28,522 nt of DNA from JAPLHP01 sp963720375 (GCA_963720375.1 CAVRFM010000028.1:1-28522), one strand, 5' to 3'. Shown: positions 1 through 7,457, numbered from the stretch's first letter. Translations and numbers: made by a program. The notes: generated from the letters alone by a model not told the origin.

Positions 1-1064
1 TATACCGCAGCCAGCTCCTGTTGTTTAGCCTGGGGAAGCACGCCAGCCTTAAGTAAGCGGTGGTAAGGGGTTTGGGCAGTATCATAGACCTTTCGTACCT
101 TAGCCCCCTCCCTGGTCTTCTTCACCAGCTTCATAACCGGCTGAAAGAAATTGACATAGAGGCGCAGAAGATTATAGAGACGATTAAGTGTCTCTAAGGC
201 TGTCCGGGATCTGTAACGATCATAGCCTACCAGCCGTCTTACCACCGACCAGTTCTTTTGCTCCACATGACAGCTATCGTTTTTCTTGTAGGAGCGGGAT
301 CGGGTAAAGTTGATACCTTCCCGAAGGCAATAACTATACAGGTTTTGGTTAATGAACTCACCCCCATTGTCTGAGTCCAATCCCAACAGGGGAAAAGGCA
401 GGCGTTGCCGTACCCGGTGGACAGCAGCGCCGACACGATCCTGACCCTTTCCCCATACTCCAAAACATTCCGACCAACCGCTGTGTACATCAACGGCAGA
501 CAGGGTGGTCAAGTAGAAACCCTCGGTGCTCCCACCACAGTGGGAGACCAAGTCGACCTCCAGGAAGCCGGGGCGGTTCTCCTGCCAATCGGTGAAGGTA
601 CGGATGGGGATACAATTCTTCAGCAGAGTACCGGGTTTGGTAGTGCTAAGAGGACGACGCCATCCCGATTTGCGCCAGGGAGCTAATAGCCGATCTATGG
701 TAGAGGGACTCATGCGGCATAGCTGGGCTTCCATTTCAGCGGTCATCGCTTTGTCACCATGTCTCCTCAGGACCGTTATCAGTTCCGGCAGAAATGGATG
801 TAGTCGCTTGGAACACAAGTGGTCGGTGGTTTCCCAGGCTGCCTTTAGTGCCTCGGCTGCAGCAGTGCCATACTGCCGTGGTCTCCCCCTCTTTTTATCT
901 GCCCGGGGCCGATGCCGACGGCGAACCAGACGAATAGCTGCCTTCCGATGACATCCCGTAACCTTGGTGAATTCATCCAAAATACGGCTCTTCTCCTTCT
1001 TCGAGGCTATAAGATACCGCCCTCGCACTGCCTCGGCATATTCCCGTATGCTGCCTCTCGTCAT
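1..1064 (-). CDS. IS transposase with DDE integrase core, cut by left window edge
   Basis: The frame is open from an ATG at 1064 to the window edge (354 codons, no stop), so the 3' end lies outside. It should catalyse cut-and-join of its own element. Residues 1-60 form a basic helix-turn-helix-like region (SIREYAEAVRGRYLIASKKE, then IRLVRRRHRPR). The DDE triad is visible: D171 in FLEVDLVSH, D232 in LDSDNGGEF and E268 in CHVEQKN, giving D-(60)-D-(35)-E, the classical spacing of integrase-type transposases. The organisation is closest to what I know of ISNCY/IS481-like integrase transposases, but I cannot fix the family. A ribosome site (AAAGGAGG) sits just before the ATG. The start of this gene is repeated at about 1753-1800. 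Confidence 0.88.
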   Translation of the reverse strand, partial: MTRGSIREYAEAVRGRYLIASKKEKSRILDEFTKVTGCHRKAAIRLVRRRHRPRADKKRGRPRQYGTAAAEALKAAWETTDHLCSKRLHPFLPELITVLRRHGDKAMTAEMEAQLCRMSPSTIDRLLAPWRKSGWRRPLSTTKPGTLLKNCIPIRTFTDWQENRPGFLEVDLVSHCGGSTEGFYLTTLSAVDVHSGWSECFGVWGKGQDRVGAAVHRVRQRLPFPLLGLDSDNGGEFINQNLYSYCLREGINFTRSRSYKKNDSCHVEQKNWSVVRRLVGYDRYRSRTALETLNRLYNLLRLYVNFFQPVMKLVKKTREGAKVRKVYDTAQTPYHRLLKAGVLPQAKQQELAAV

Positions 1065-1135
1065 AGTGTTGCCCTCCTTTTGGGTAACACTTATTTTGAG
1101 GCAACAATACTACCTTCGGTAACTTTTATTATGAG
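1..1135 (-). mobile_element. insertion sequence, upstream (transposase 5') end; other end outside window
   Basis: The element contains the minus-strand transposase plus about 70 bp of leader. Its outer end is defined by comparison with the remnant at 1753-1877: the similarity runs through the first 15 transposase codons and the leader and fades just after the shared block TTTTATTATGAGTC (near 1123-1136). I could not see a terminal inverted repeat or target duplication because the other end is not in the window. Confidence 0.7.
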
Positions 1136-1148
1136 TCAATTCGGGGCA

Positions 1149-1177
1149 TTGACAGAATGGATAATGTGTGATATACA
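1149..1177 (+). promoter_or_regulatory. candidate outward promoter beside the IS end
   Basis: TTGACA (1149-1154), a 17-nt spacer and TATACA (1172-1177) read away from the IS towards the small gene at 1331. The -35 box is perfect; the -10 matches four of six. The -10 lies inside a small GTGT...ACAC dyad. The same arrangement recurs next to the second IS end at 1886-1914. Activity is inferred, not shown. Confidence 0.45.
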
Positions 1178-1222
1178 TACACTATAACCTTCGGTACAAT
1201 AGTCGAGGGTGGTAGTTCTCTT

Positions 1223-1236
1223 AGAAAGGAGGTGAT
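1223..1236 (+). promoter_or_regulatory. perfect anti-SD complement without an obvious gene
   Basis: AGAAAGGAGGTGAT is a full-length match to the complement of the bacterial 16S rRNA 3' tail. No ATG, GTG or TTG follows at usable spacing with a frame worth calling. It may be a relic of a lost gene start or a leader element of the transcript that reads into 1331. Confidence 0.35.
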
Positions 1237-1330
1237 ACCTAAGGGTAGATCGGCTTTGCCAGCCAGTACGGTAGTGCTTAGTTAGTGTTTCAAGGTTTTA
1301 GTAGAGATTTTAGAAAGGGGGGTAAATATC

Positions 1331-1579
1331 ATGATATTGTCTTCGATAATCGCCAAAGTACTTGCCCTTACAGAGGGAATCCTGGATCAATTTGTTACTG
1401 TTGGCACTAGCGCCGACAACACTGTAGTGTACGGAGCATGCGGCTTAACGGTTGTCTCACTCAATGCCGCTCTGACTCCCTGCGGCTCGCAGCTGGTCGC
1501 CACTCTGGCCGGCCTTACTGAGGCAGTCCTTCAGCTCTTCGGCGGCATACTGCCCGGTCTTATGGTGGTCAAGGGATAG
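1331..1579 (+). CDS. small hydrophobic protein of unknown function
   Basis: 82 residues, ATG start preceded by a strong purine-rich site (GAAAGGGGGGTAAATATC). I do not recognise a family. The sequence is rich in Leu, Val, Ala and Gly with almost no charge in its second half; residues about 45-78 (AALTPCGSQLVATLAGLTEA and on) could form a membrane or amphipathic helix. Two Cys are present (about 37 and 51). It lies between the two IS ends, 150 nt downstream of a promoter-like sequence. It could be a lineage-specific membrane peptide, or a chance frame; the good ribosome site and absence of competing frames favour a real gene. Confidence 0.5.
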   Translation: MILSSIIAKVLALTEGILDQFVTVGTSADNTVVYGACGLTVVSLNAALTPCGSQLVATLAGLTEAVLQLFGGILPGLMVVKG

Positions 1580-1671
1580 ACCTCACCGCACACTACTGGT
1601 AAGTCAACATCAAATTGTGGCAAAGGCGACTGGATACTTAGGTAGAAGCCATTAATCTAGGAGGGACTCGT

Positions 1672-1703
1672 TTTTTGGGGGAGGGTAAATCCTCCCCCAA
1701 AAA
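1672..1703. repeat. perfect inverted repeat, 13-bp arms
   Basis: TTTTTGGGGGAGG (1672-1684) pairs without mismatch with CCTCCCCCAAAAA (1691-1703) around a 6-nt loop. It follows the small gene at 1331-1579 and precedes the IS remnant. It resembles a terminator stem, but the T run is before and the A run after the GC core on both strands, the reverse of a normal intrinsic terminator, so termination would depend on the weaker downstream ATTTTA. Confidence 0.6.
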
Positions 1704-1752
1704 CATTTTATAAGGAGGGTGACCAGCCCCACTCTCGGGTTGGTTACCATGC

Positions 1753-1877
1753 TTATACTCGCACTCCCCCGGCATATTCCCTTATGCTGCCTCCCGTCAT
1801 AATATCGTCCTCCTTCTGAGTAACACTCATTTTGAGGCAACGATATCACCCTTTGGTGACTTTTTATTATGAGTCCA
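1753..1877 (-). mobile_element. truncated second copy of the IS upstream end
   Basis: This stretch repeats the leader and first codons of the transposase at about 1018-1136. On the minus strand an ATG at 1800 opens MTGGSIREYAGGVRV and then meets TAA at 1753-1755, against MTRGSIREYAEAVRG in the full copy. The leader shares TGAGTGTTAC-type and TTTTGAGGCAAC blocks and ends in ATTATGAGTC. It is a diverged solo end in the same orientation, so an old insertion that has lost its body. It fills the gap 1580-1935 together with the inverted repeat. Confidence 0.75.
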
Positions 1878-1885
1878 TCCGCCGC

Positions 1886-1914
1886 TTGACGTATGCTGCG
1901 ATACGTAGTACGAT
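1886..1914 (+). promoter_or_regulatory. candidate promoter for the secreted protein gene at 1936
   Basis: TTGACG (1886-1891), a 17-nt spacer, TACGAT (1909-1914), then 21 nt to the ATG at 1936. It sits just outside the truncated IS end in the same relation as the 1149-1177 promoter to the complete IS end. Confidence 0.45.
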
Positions 1915-1935
1915 TGCCGTTCGAGGGGGAGTGTA

Positions 1936-2661
1936 ATGCTGGATACTATCCTAGGCAGAGCTGGCACTCTTAAGAAGCCACCGATAGCACCGGCAGGGCT
2001 CATAATCCTTGTCTTGCTTCTCATCGCTGTCACCAGCACTCCCGTGGCAGCAGCAGATGATGGAAATCAGTCCGCCGATCCGCCTATCACCCTGTCACTA
2101 TCCGGATGGGGGTGGTGCGCTAACTACACGGTGGTGGGGAACGTAGTGCTGAATCTGAATGGCAGCGTACTGCCGAGGTCTGGGACAACCAGCGTGGCTG
2201 ATCTATACTTGACCGGCACTCTCTCGTTCAACCTGCCGAATCAGACCGATAACTTTGACCTCGAACTGCGAGGTACCAAGGTAAGGTCAGTTTTCTTTCT
2301 CAAACAGGTCACCGGAGGGACTGCCCCTTTGATAGCGGAGTTTGAAGGGACCTGGCTGGACGAGACCAACTATGTGGCCTGCGAAGGGCGGCTGGCAGTG
2401 CCCGTTCCTGACCACGTGGCCAGACTCTATATCTTCGTGTTGCGAACCCGTGACGTCCAGATTCCTGATCGTGAAGGCAGCGACTGGGTTGCGAACGTAG
2501 AGTACGTAGTACAACGCGGAACACTTCTCTTCGACATGATCGCCGACCAGCTGGGAGGCCCGAACTCCAATGTCAAAGGGATCATCGGTGGTATATTGAC
2601 AAGGCTCACCGCAATCGTGAGAGCGGTAAGGAGTAGACTGGGGGGCCCCTATTTCACGTAA
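1936..2661 (+). CDS. secreted protein of unknown function
   Basis: 241 residues from an ATG with a good site (GAGGGGGAG, 4 nt away). Residues 1-40 are a signal peptide or N-terminal anchor: positive stretch (GRAGTLKK), hydrophobic core IILVLLLIAVTS and an Ala-rich end PVAAADD that would fit signal peptidase cleavage near residue 40. The mature part is Gly/Asn/Thr-rich with alternating hydrophobic residues (LTGTLSFNLPN, FDLELRGTKV), suggesting a beta-rich extracellular domain of about 150 residues, followed by a helical basic C-terminus (ILTRLTAIVRAVRSRLGG). Two Cys (in GWCANY and YVACEG) could form a disulfide. I recognise no family. The neighbouring 2703 membrane protein lies 41 nt downstream and is probably co-transcribed. 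Confidence 0.72.
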   Translation: MLDTILGRAGTLKKPPIAPAGLIILVLLLIAVTSTPVAAADDGNQSADPPITLSLSGWGWCANYTVVGNVVLNLNGSVLPRSGTTSVADLYLTGTLSFNLPNQTDNFDLELRGTKVRSVFFLKQVTGGTAPLIAEFEGTWLDETNYVACEGRLAVPVPDHVARLYIFVLRTRDVQIPDREGSDWVANVEYVVQRGTLLFDMIADQLGGPNSNVKGIIGGILTRLTAIVRAVRSRLGGPYFT

Positions 2662-2702
2662 GGCAGAGAGGCAACAACTCAGATTCTTACAAGTAGGTTG
2701 AA

Positions 2703-3776
2703 ATGAATTTAATAGCACTACTAGTGATCGGGGCAATCCTGATATTGTTGCCGATCATGATGTTCTTTGGACTGGTAGGCTTGACGCTTCTCATTTGGTG
2801 TTGGCGCCGTATCGGCCCCTATTTTGTTAATTTCGGGCGATGGACGGCTGACTGGCGGAATTTGGTTCCTTGCAGTTGCACGGGATGCGGGTGCTTAATA
2901 TTTCTTCTGGTTGTTGTCCCTCTCTTTCTCCCTCACTCTTTGGGGATTTTGCGTATTCTTGGATTGATAGTACTCATACTTATCATCGTCGTCTTCGGCA
3001 CCTTTGCCCTGATCGCCTTGACTGTCAGGCTGCTCAGTGGGGGTTGGCCTCGCTTCCGACGGTGGTTCTGGCGTTTCCCGCCTATGTTTTGGGACCTGGT
3101 GTATAGAAGGATACCCGAGCAGTTTGAGAAGAGGATGCCGGGCGGGCCACAGCCAGGCAAGAAGCCAGCAGCAAGGAAACCAGCGCCTACCCAACCCTCG
3201 GGTACAGCTGGTATTGAGGCAAAGCCAACGGCACGGGCGGGGCCTCCGGAAAGGCGATCCTGGCTCGATATCTCCTGGCTGTGGAGTCTGCTCTGGGGAA
3301 AACCTCAGCAGACCGTGAGAAAGAAGCCAAAGGCTAACGTTGTGCCCTCCCAAGTGCAGTCTCAGGTAACTATCTCCCCCACGGAGAAAGCAAGGGTCAG
3401 AGTGTCAGCAAAACCACCGCAGACTGGCCTTCGCCCACTCACGTGGCGTTTAGGACTCTTCGTTTCATGGCTGAAGAGACGAATGCAATGGATGTGGGGC
3501 AAACCGGCACCCGCAGGAAAGAAACCGATGGGAGCACAGAGCAAGCCCAACGGCACAACCCCGACGGGTCAGTCAACGTCTGCTGCAGCTCTGCCGGGCA
3601 TAAAGACCCAAAACGGAAAGGGGAAACCGTCGAAAGGAGCCCGGAGTGGGCTTGTGGCTGCAGTCAATTTCGTCAGAAAGCGCTTCTGGCTGAGCATTTT
3701 CTGGGTGGTTGAAAAGGTGCGGACCGGCGTTGACCTCATACTCCGCCTGCTTCACCTGAACGGAAGGAAAAAATGA
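2703..3776 (+). CDS. membrane protein with long basic Pro/Lys-rich tail, unknown function
   Basis: 357 residues, ATG with a weak site (AGGTTGAA). Residues 3-32 (LIALLVIGAILILLP and on) and about 60-105 (CLIFLLVVVPLFL, LIVLILIIVVFGTFALIAL) give two to four membrane helices. From about 145 the protein is low-complexity, Pro-, Lys- and Ala-rich with repeated KKPxA/KPxP patterns, interrupted by three tryptophan-rich segments (SWLDISWLWSLLWGKPQ, FVSWLKRRMQWMWGKPA, FWLSIFWVVEKV) that look like amphipathic, membrane-surface repeats. The repeated W-[L/W]-GKP pattern at about 182-188 and 266-270 suggests internal duplication. Its stop overlaps the start of the polyprenyl synthase by four bases (ATGA), implying translational coupling. 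No known family recognised. Confidence 0.7.
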   Translation: MNLIALLVIGAILILLPIMMFFGLVGLTLLIWCWRRIGPYFVNFGRWTADWRNLVPCSCTGCGCLIFLLVVVPLFLPHSLGILRILGLIVLILIIVVFGTFALIALTVRLLSGGWPRFRRWFWRFPPMFWDLVYRRIPEQFEKRMPGGPQPGKKPAARKPAPTQPSGTAGIEAKPTARAGPPERRSWLDISWLWSLLWGKPQQTVRKKPKANVVPSQVQSQVTISPTEKARVRVSAKPPQTGLRPLTWRLGLFVSWLKRRMQWMWGKPAPAGKKPMGAQSKPNGTTPTGQSTSAAALPGIKTQNGKGKPSKGARSGLVAAVNFVRKRFWLSIFWVVEKVRTGVDLILRLLHLNGRKK

Positions 3777-4843
3777 GAAGCAATAGGGCAATTCAAAATC
3801 ATACGATTACTCCCGAAGCTGGCATGGTCCAGACTTCTGCAAGCCGACAAGGCATCGGCCTTGTCTCGACCACATGCGAGGGGAAGTACCGACAGGCAAT
3901 GCCTGTTGAAGAACAAGAACGCCTGACCATCACCTCAATCTACCAACCGGTTCAGTCGCAGATGGCCAGCGTCGAGGAAAGGCTGGATCTGGTGATCGCC
4001 GATGCCCCTCCCGGGATGACAAAGCAAATGCGACATGCTTTAAAAGGCGGCGGCAAGCGGATCCGCCCTGCTTTGACCATGCTGGCAGGCAGCTTTTACC
4101 ACGGTGATTCTGAATCCCTCGTCTCCATGGCGACAGCAGTGGAATTGCTGCATACGGCTACACTGGTACATGATGATACCATCGACAACGCCTTGCTCCG
4201 CCGCAGCAGGCTGACTCTCAACCGTCTTTGGGGAAGTCACGATGCAGTCCTTTTAGGAGATTACCTTTCTGCCGCAGCGGCCTACATGACAGCAGAAACA
4301 GAAAACATCAGGGTGATGGGGCTTTTTGCTCAGGCCCTGGCAGCTATCTGCAGTGGTGCCGTCACAGAACACGTTGCCAGATCACACAGGAGCAGGGATG
4401 AGTACTTCCAAACCACAGGCTGGAAGACAGCCTCCCTTTTCTCTGTAGCCACCGAATCAGGGGCAGTGCTGAGCAGGGCGCCGAACAAGGTGGTGAAATC
4501 GCTCAAGGACTATGGCTACAACCTGGGAATGGCTTTTCAGATTGTAGATGATATCCAGGACGTTACGAGCGATCTGTCGCGAGGCATAGTCACCCTGCCG
4601 GCAATAGTGCTGCTGGAAAGCCCTGAGAATCACCGGATTGAGGAACTGCTGAGGCAGGATAGAGAAAAAGGATTGAGACTGATCATGGATACAGTGGAGA
4701 ATTCGCCTGTTCTGGAAGAGTGCCATCAGATCGCGCGGAGCTTCGGCCGACAGGCGTGCTCTGCTTTGGAGTCGCTACCACGTAATGCAGCCTGTGAGTC
4801 CCTGGCGAACTTGGCGCAGTATTTGACCGAGCGCAAAGGCTAG
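3773..4843 (+). CDS. polyprenyl (trans-isoprenyl) diphosphate synthase
   Basis: The enzyme condenses isopentenyl diphosphate onto an allylic diphosphate to build a polyprenyl chain for quinones or lipid carriers. Both Asp-rich Mg-binding motifs are present: HDDTIDN (D134, D135, D138) and VDDIQD (D259, D260, D263), with the upstream GGGKRIRP motif at about 92-99. The DLSRGIVTLP segment replaces the usual DL-GK-TLP, so the conserved Lys there is Ile. 356 residues is long for the family (about 320); the first 42 residues look like extra sequence, and an internal ATG at 3899 is an alternative start, but the ATG at 3773 overlaps the upstream stop and has GGAAGG. The UbiA prenyltransferase at 6455-7384 would be a plausible user of its product. 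Confidence 0.9.
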   Translation: MRSNRAIQNHTITPEAGMVQTSASRQGIGLVSTTCEGKYRQAMPVEEQERLTITSIYQPVQSQMASVEERLDLVIADAPPGMTKQMRHALKGGGKRIRPALTMLAGSFYHGDSESLVSMATAVELLHTATLVHDDTIDNALLRRSRLTLNRLWGSHDAVLLGDYLSAAAAYMTAETENIRVMGLFAQALAAICSGAVTEHVARSHRSRDEYFQTTGWKTASLFSVATESGAVLSRAPNKVVKSLKDYGYNLGMAFQIVDDIQDVTSDLSRGIVTLPAIVLLESPENHRIEELLRQDREKGLRLIMDTVENSPVLEECHQIARSFGRQACSALESLPRNAACESLANLAQYLTERKG

Positions 4844-4869
4844 AACCGTCAAGTCACGGAGGTGACACA

Positions 4870-5377
4870 ATGGAGAGGAAGACACGCCTCAACACAGTCT
4901 CCTCGCAACTCAATACATATCACACCACAGGCGAATTTGTCAGTCAAAGAACACTCAAAATACGAACTTGTGATATGGACTGGATTCTTGAAGAGGAGGA
5001 ATGCGAGAACCTGCCGAGTAGAGCACTTGACATATTCATCTCAAAGCAGAAATTTGTGGCTGTAATTGCTATCTGCTATCGTAGTCTTGTTCTTGAGTCT
5101 GGTATTGCTGACATCGAAGGTAATCGGACATCAGGCACAACAAAATGCCTCCTCCGACATCATTAGTACCCAGAGGCAAGCAGTAGTATCGAGCGCTATG
5201 GAGGGCGGTGATACCTATTCTGACAATACTACGACGTCGGAATTTGGGGGATTACAGGGTTATGCGCACAGTTTCGCTGAGTTGGGAAATTCTCCTAATG
5301 CAATAGCTTTTATGCAACTCTCGCGTGAAGTCTTGATGGTAGTTGTTGGCGGTCTTCAGGTAAGAGCCGCACCTTGA
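4870..5377 (+). pseudogene. small single-span membrane protein, apparently frameshifted
   Basis: An ATG at 4870 has a near-perfect site (GGAGGTGA, 5 nt away) and opens a 98-codon frame to 5166 whose first 70 residues look like a soluble domain with acidic segment ILEEEEC. Around 5060-5085 the frame enters what should be a membrane helix (KFVAVIAI) but loses hydrophobicity, while the next frame (TTG at 5066, ending 5377) continues it as AIVVLFLSLVLLTS followed by a polar outer region. A shift near 5070-5080 would join them into one protein of about 165 residues: cytoplasmic part, one helix, external part. Alternatively two overlapping small genes. No family recognised. Confidence 0.5.
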
Positions 5378-5417
5378 TGATGACAGTGGTCAATATGTCA
5401 GAATTACACTTATGCAG

Positions 5418-5470
5418 TTTGTCACCCTGAGCGAAGGCGAAGGGTCTCCTCCCACAAAGCGAATGACGCC
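5418..5470. repeat. short dispersed-type intergenic repeat
   Basis: The segment containing TCACCCTGAGCGAAGGCGAA and AGCGAATGACGCC has the look of the 'GAGCGAAGGCGAAGG...AATGAC' intergenic repeats common in genomes of this kind. Only one copy of this type is visible here; a related AATGACA-ended element is at 28331-28382. It fills the gap 5378-5523 together with unassigned sequence. Confidence 0.4.
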
Positions 5471-5523
5471 TATTCCTGCAACTAAGCACTAGTTTTAAAT
5501 GGAACGAAAGTCGAGGTGAAGCC

Positions 5524-5673
5524 ATGGGAAGAAAAGACTTCGGACGGAAAGAGCACAAGAAGCCCAAGAAGGATGCCAAGAAGTCGGCTGTGGCTGAGAT
5601 TCTACCTACACCCGTTACAGTTGAAGTGATCAAGACGAAGGGCAAGAAGGAGTCCCCTCCAGAGGAGGAATGA
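5524..5673 (+). CDS. very small Lys-rich conserved-type protein
   Basis: 49 residues, ATG with a GAGGTG site 6 nt upstream. Residues 1-20 are strongly basic (MGRKDFGRKEHKKPKKDAKK), followed by a short hydrophobic beta-like segment (ILPTPVTVEVIKTK) and an acidic end (PPEEE). I recall similar tiny basic proteins in Dehalococcoidia, but cannot verify this here; function unknown, nucleic-acid or ribosome association would fit the charge. Its TGA overlaps the ATG of the next (broken) gene, so it is part of a plus-strand operon with the radical SAM remnant and acylphosphatase. Confidence 0.65.
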   Translation: MGRKDFGRKEHKKPKKDAKKSAVAEILPTPVTVEVIKTKGKKESPPEEE

Positions 5674-6021
5674 GGCCGGGGGCAATTTACAATCAACTAT
5701 ATAACAGCGGCGAACTCACAGCAAGAATAGGGCACGCCCGGAAGATCCTGGAAAGCTGTGAGCTTTGCCCTCGCCACTGCCATGTGAACCGCCTACATGG
5801 CGAGATGGGGAAATGCTACACAGGATCTCAGGCGGTTGTCTCGAGCTAAGGTCCTCACTATGGCGCAGTATCACCCCTGTCATAAGGCTTTCCAATTTCC
5901 ACTGCTGGACCGGCCGGTCACCAGAGAGGAATTTCTGGAGGCTGTCAATATGGCCCAGCGGCAGGGGCTCAAGCGTCTGGACAGGGTTTCGCCTCCAACA
6001 GCCAGAGCCATGTTTCTATGA
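5670..6021 (+). pseudogene. radical SAM activase-like protein with its middle deleted
   Basis: From an ATG at 5670 (overlapping the preceding TGA) 59 codons encode the typical N-terminus of PflX-type radical SAM proteins: a Cys motif CELCPRHCHVNR, then GEMGKC and GSQAVVSS, ending at TAA 5847-5849. In the next frame the sequence goes straight on with AQYHPCHKAFQFP and TREEFLEAVNMAQRQGLKRL, the C-terminal end of the same family, ending at 6021. The whole central part, including the CxxxCxxC cluster motif, is missing. Family members are roughly 300 residues, so some 200 codons are gone, leaving N- and C-terminal stubs out of frame. The stop at 6021 overlaps the acylphosphatase start (ATGA). Confidence 0.8.
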
Positions 6022-6314
6022 ACAACTCGAGTTCTGCCCTGGCATCCCTTCATGCTGTGGTTCATGGCCATGTGCAGGGAGTCTTCTTCCGTGCCTTTGT
6101 GCAACAGTACGCCAATTCTTTGAGGCTGACCGGCTATGTTCGCAATGTGCGCCAGACGGGTGCGGTGGAGGTGGAGGCAGAGGGGAAGCGATCGGGGCTG
6201 GAGAAACTGCTGGAGCTTCTGCACCAAGGCCCTGAGGGAGCGGTAGTAGACAGGGTGGAGTTGAGATGGGGAGAATACGGCGGAGAGTTCTCAGGATTCA
6301 GCATAAGGCATTAG
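6018..6314 (+). CDS. acyP: acylphosphatase
   Basis: 98 residues, usual size for this family, which hydrolyses acyl phosphates in the cytoplasm. The catalytic pair is present: R25 in GHVQGVFFRAF and N43 in GYVRNVRQTG, followed by the typical GAVEVEAEG strand. The ATG at 6018 overlaps the stop of the radical SAM remnant, so expression was coupled to it; loss of most of that gene may not affect this one. Acylphosphatase and PflX-like genes are often adjacent. Confidence 0.93.
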   Translation: MNNSSSALASLHAVVHGHVQGVFFRAFVQQYANSLRLTGYVRNVRQTGAVEVEAEGKRSGLEKLLELLHQGPEGAVVDRVELRWGEYGGEFSGFSIRH

Positions 6315-6377
6315 GGCTCTTTCCCCGGTAAAGGATAGTCACCTGCACGTACGGGAGGCCATTGTAACCTCACTACA

Positions 6378-6395
6378 GGCGGTTCGCGAACCGCC
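6378..6395. repeat. REP-like perfect palindrome
   Basis: GGCGGTTCGCGAACCGCC is an 18-bp perfect palindrome flanked by CTACAG and CCTACAGG, between convergent genes acyP and the UbiA gene. A related element (GTAGGGGCGGTTCGCGTACC...CCTACG) occurs at 28302-28330. It may act as a bidirectional end signal; no T run follows. Confidence 0.6.
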
Positions 6396-6454
6396 CCTAC
6401 AGGCTTTAGGGTAAATACGGTCTTGCGCGTCTGTCTCCGAGACAGATAGGGGCC

Positions 6455-7384
6455 TCACAGGAGGAGGCCCAAGAGAACGCCCACACCTACCAGCAAAGGA
6501 GTCAATAGAGTCAGCAATATATTGCTCCCCATAAAGGGCAGCAGGCCACCGATATTATCATAGTTCTTCAGAACGCCCCGGCCTGTCTTCACAGCCAGCG
6601 GCAAGGTAAGCAACCCTATCAGGGCCGTCACCGGCAGCAACTCGAAGGCCACCGCGAAGATCAAACCGAGATAAGCAGCTGCCATCAGCCCCACATATAT
6701 CCTGGCACTGTTTCTCCGGCCAAGGGCTATGGGAAAATGGCGTCGTGAGGCCACTTGGTCGGCCTCGATATCAGGAAACTGATTGAGCAAAAGCAGATTA
6801 GACACCAGAAACCCCGGCACCAGCGATGCCACCCCGGCTGCCAGAGTGTATTCCCCCGTCTGAGTGAATTGTGTGCCCAGAACCATCAGCGGGCCAAATC
6901 CCAGACCGGGGGCAATAGCGCATAGCAAGGGGTTTTTGGTGAGTTGAGTAGTGTAGAAATATACGACCAGTATACCCAGTATGCCCAGGGGTAGAATCTT
7001 CACACCATATTCAACAGTGAAATAGATCCCAATGCCAGCTACTCCCAGAAGGCAAGCCAAGCCAAAGAGGTAAACGTGCTGAGGCTTAAGAAGACCTGCC
7101 GGGAGTACGCCGCTGCCACCGCTGAATGGTGTCCTCTTTGTTGCCAGGTCCACTCCACTCCGGTAGTCAAAGTAGTCATTGAGCACGTTGACACTTATGT
7201 GTGCCAGCAAAGCACCCACCAGTGCCAGAACAAGATGAAGACCATTCACCTGGGAATGCCCGGATGAGCGTTCATAGACGGCCACAGACAATCCCACCAG
7301 AAAACAGACCGGCGTCAGCAATAGGAACTGAGGCCGTGTTTCGAAAAACCAGGTCTTCACATTCCGCATGTAAGCTGCTTCCAT
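6455..7384 (-). CDS. UbiA-family prenyltransferase (menaquinone-type, MenA-like)
   Basis: Integral membrane enzyme that attaches a polyprenyl chain to an aromatic acceptor, here most likely in quinone synthesis. It has about eight or nine hydrophobic helices. The first Asp motif is NDYFDYRSGVD (N69, D70, D73, D79) and the second DIEADQ (D205, D209), as in 1,4-dihydroxy-2-naphthoate prenyltransferases. 309 residues is normal. The start could be ATG 7384 or the second Met six codons in (7369), which has a GGAAG upstream. It is the last gene of the nadE-recA-recX-tail-anchored run. The acceptor (naphthoate versus another ring) cannot be decided from sequence alone. Confidence 0.85.
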   Translation of the reverse strand: MEAAYMRNVKTWFFETRPQFLLLTPVCFLVGLSVAVYERSSGHSQVNGLHLVLALVGALLAHISVNVLNDYFDYRSGVDLATKRTPFSGGSGVLPAGLLKPQHVYLFGLACLLGVAGIGIYFTVEYGVKILPLGILGILVVYFYTTQLTKNPLLCAIAPGLGFGPLMVLGTQFTQTGEYTLAAGVASLVPGFLVSNLLLLNQFPDIEADQVASRRHFPIALGRRNSARIYVGLMAAAYLGLIFAVAFELLPVTALIGLLTLPLAVKTGRGVLKNYDNIGGLLPFMGSNILLTLLTPLLVGVGVLLGLLL

Positions 7385-7457
7385 ACGATATTACCCCTAT
7401 CAAAAGAAAGAATAAAACAAAACGCAGGTCACATCCTATGTCGCTGGCAACACGCCA

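Noticed and set aside
405..1187. Plus-strand open frames across the IS
   Set aside because: They lie antisense to the continuous minus-strand transposase with its DDE residues and have no ribosome sites or family features.
1672..1703. Rho-independent terminator
   Set aside because: The stem is perfect but the T and A runs are on the wrong sides for a normal terminator on either strand; kept only as an inverted repeat.
1652..2039. Two minus-strand frames between the IS remnant and the secreted protein gene
   Set aside because: They read across the IS leader remnant and promoter and are out of frame with the transposase start; no coding signal.
5310..5696. Minus-strand frame of 128 codons
   Set aside because: It is antisense to the tiny Lys-rich gene and the repeat, with no ribosome site or recognisable features.
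6378..6395. CRISPR-like repeat
   Set aside because: Single palindrome with one diverged relative 22 kb away; no spacer-repeat array and no cas genes.
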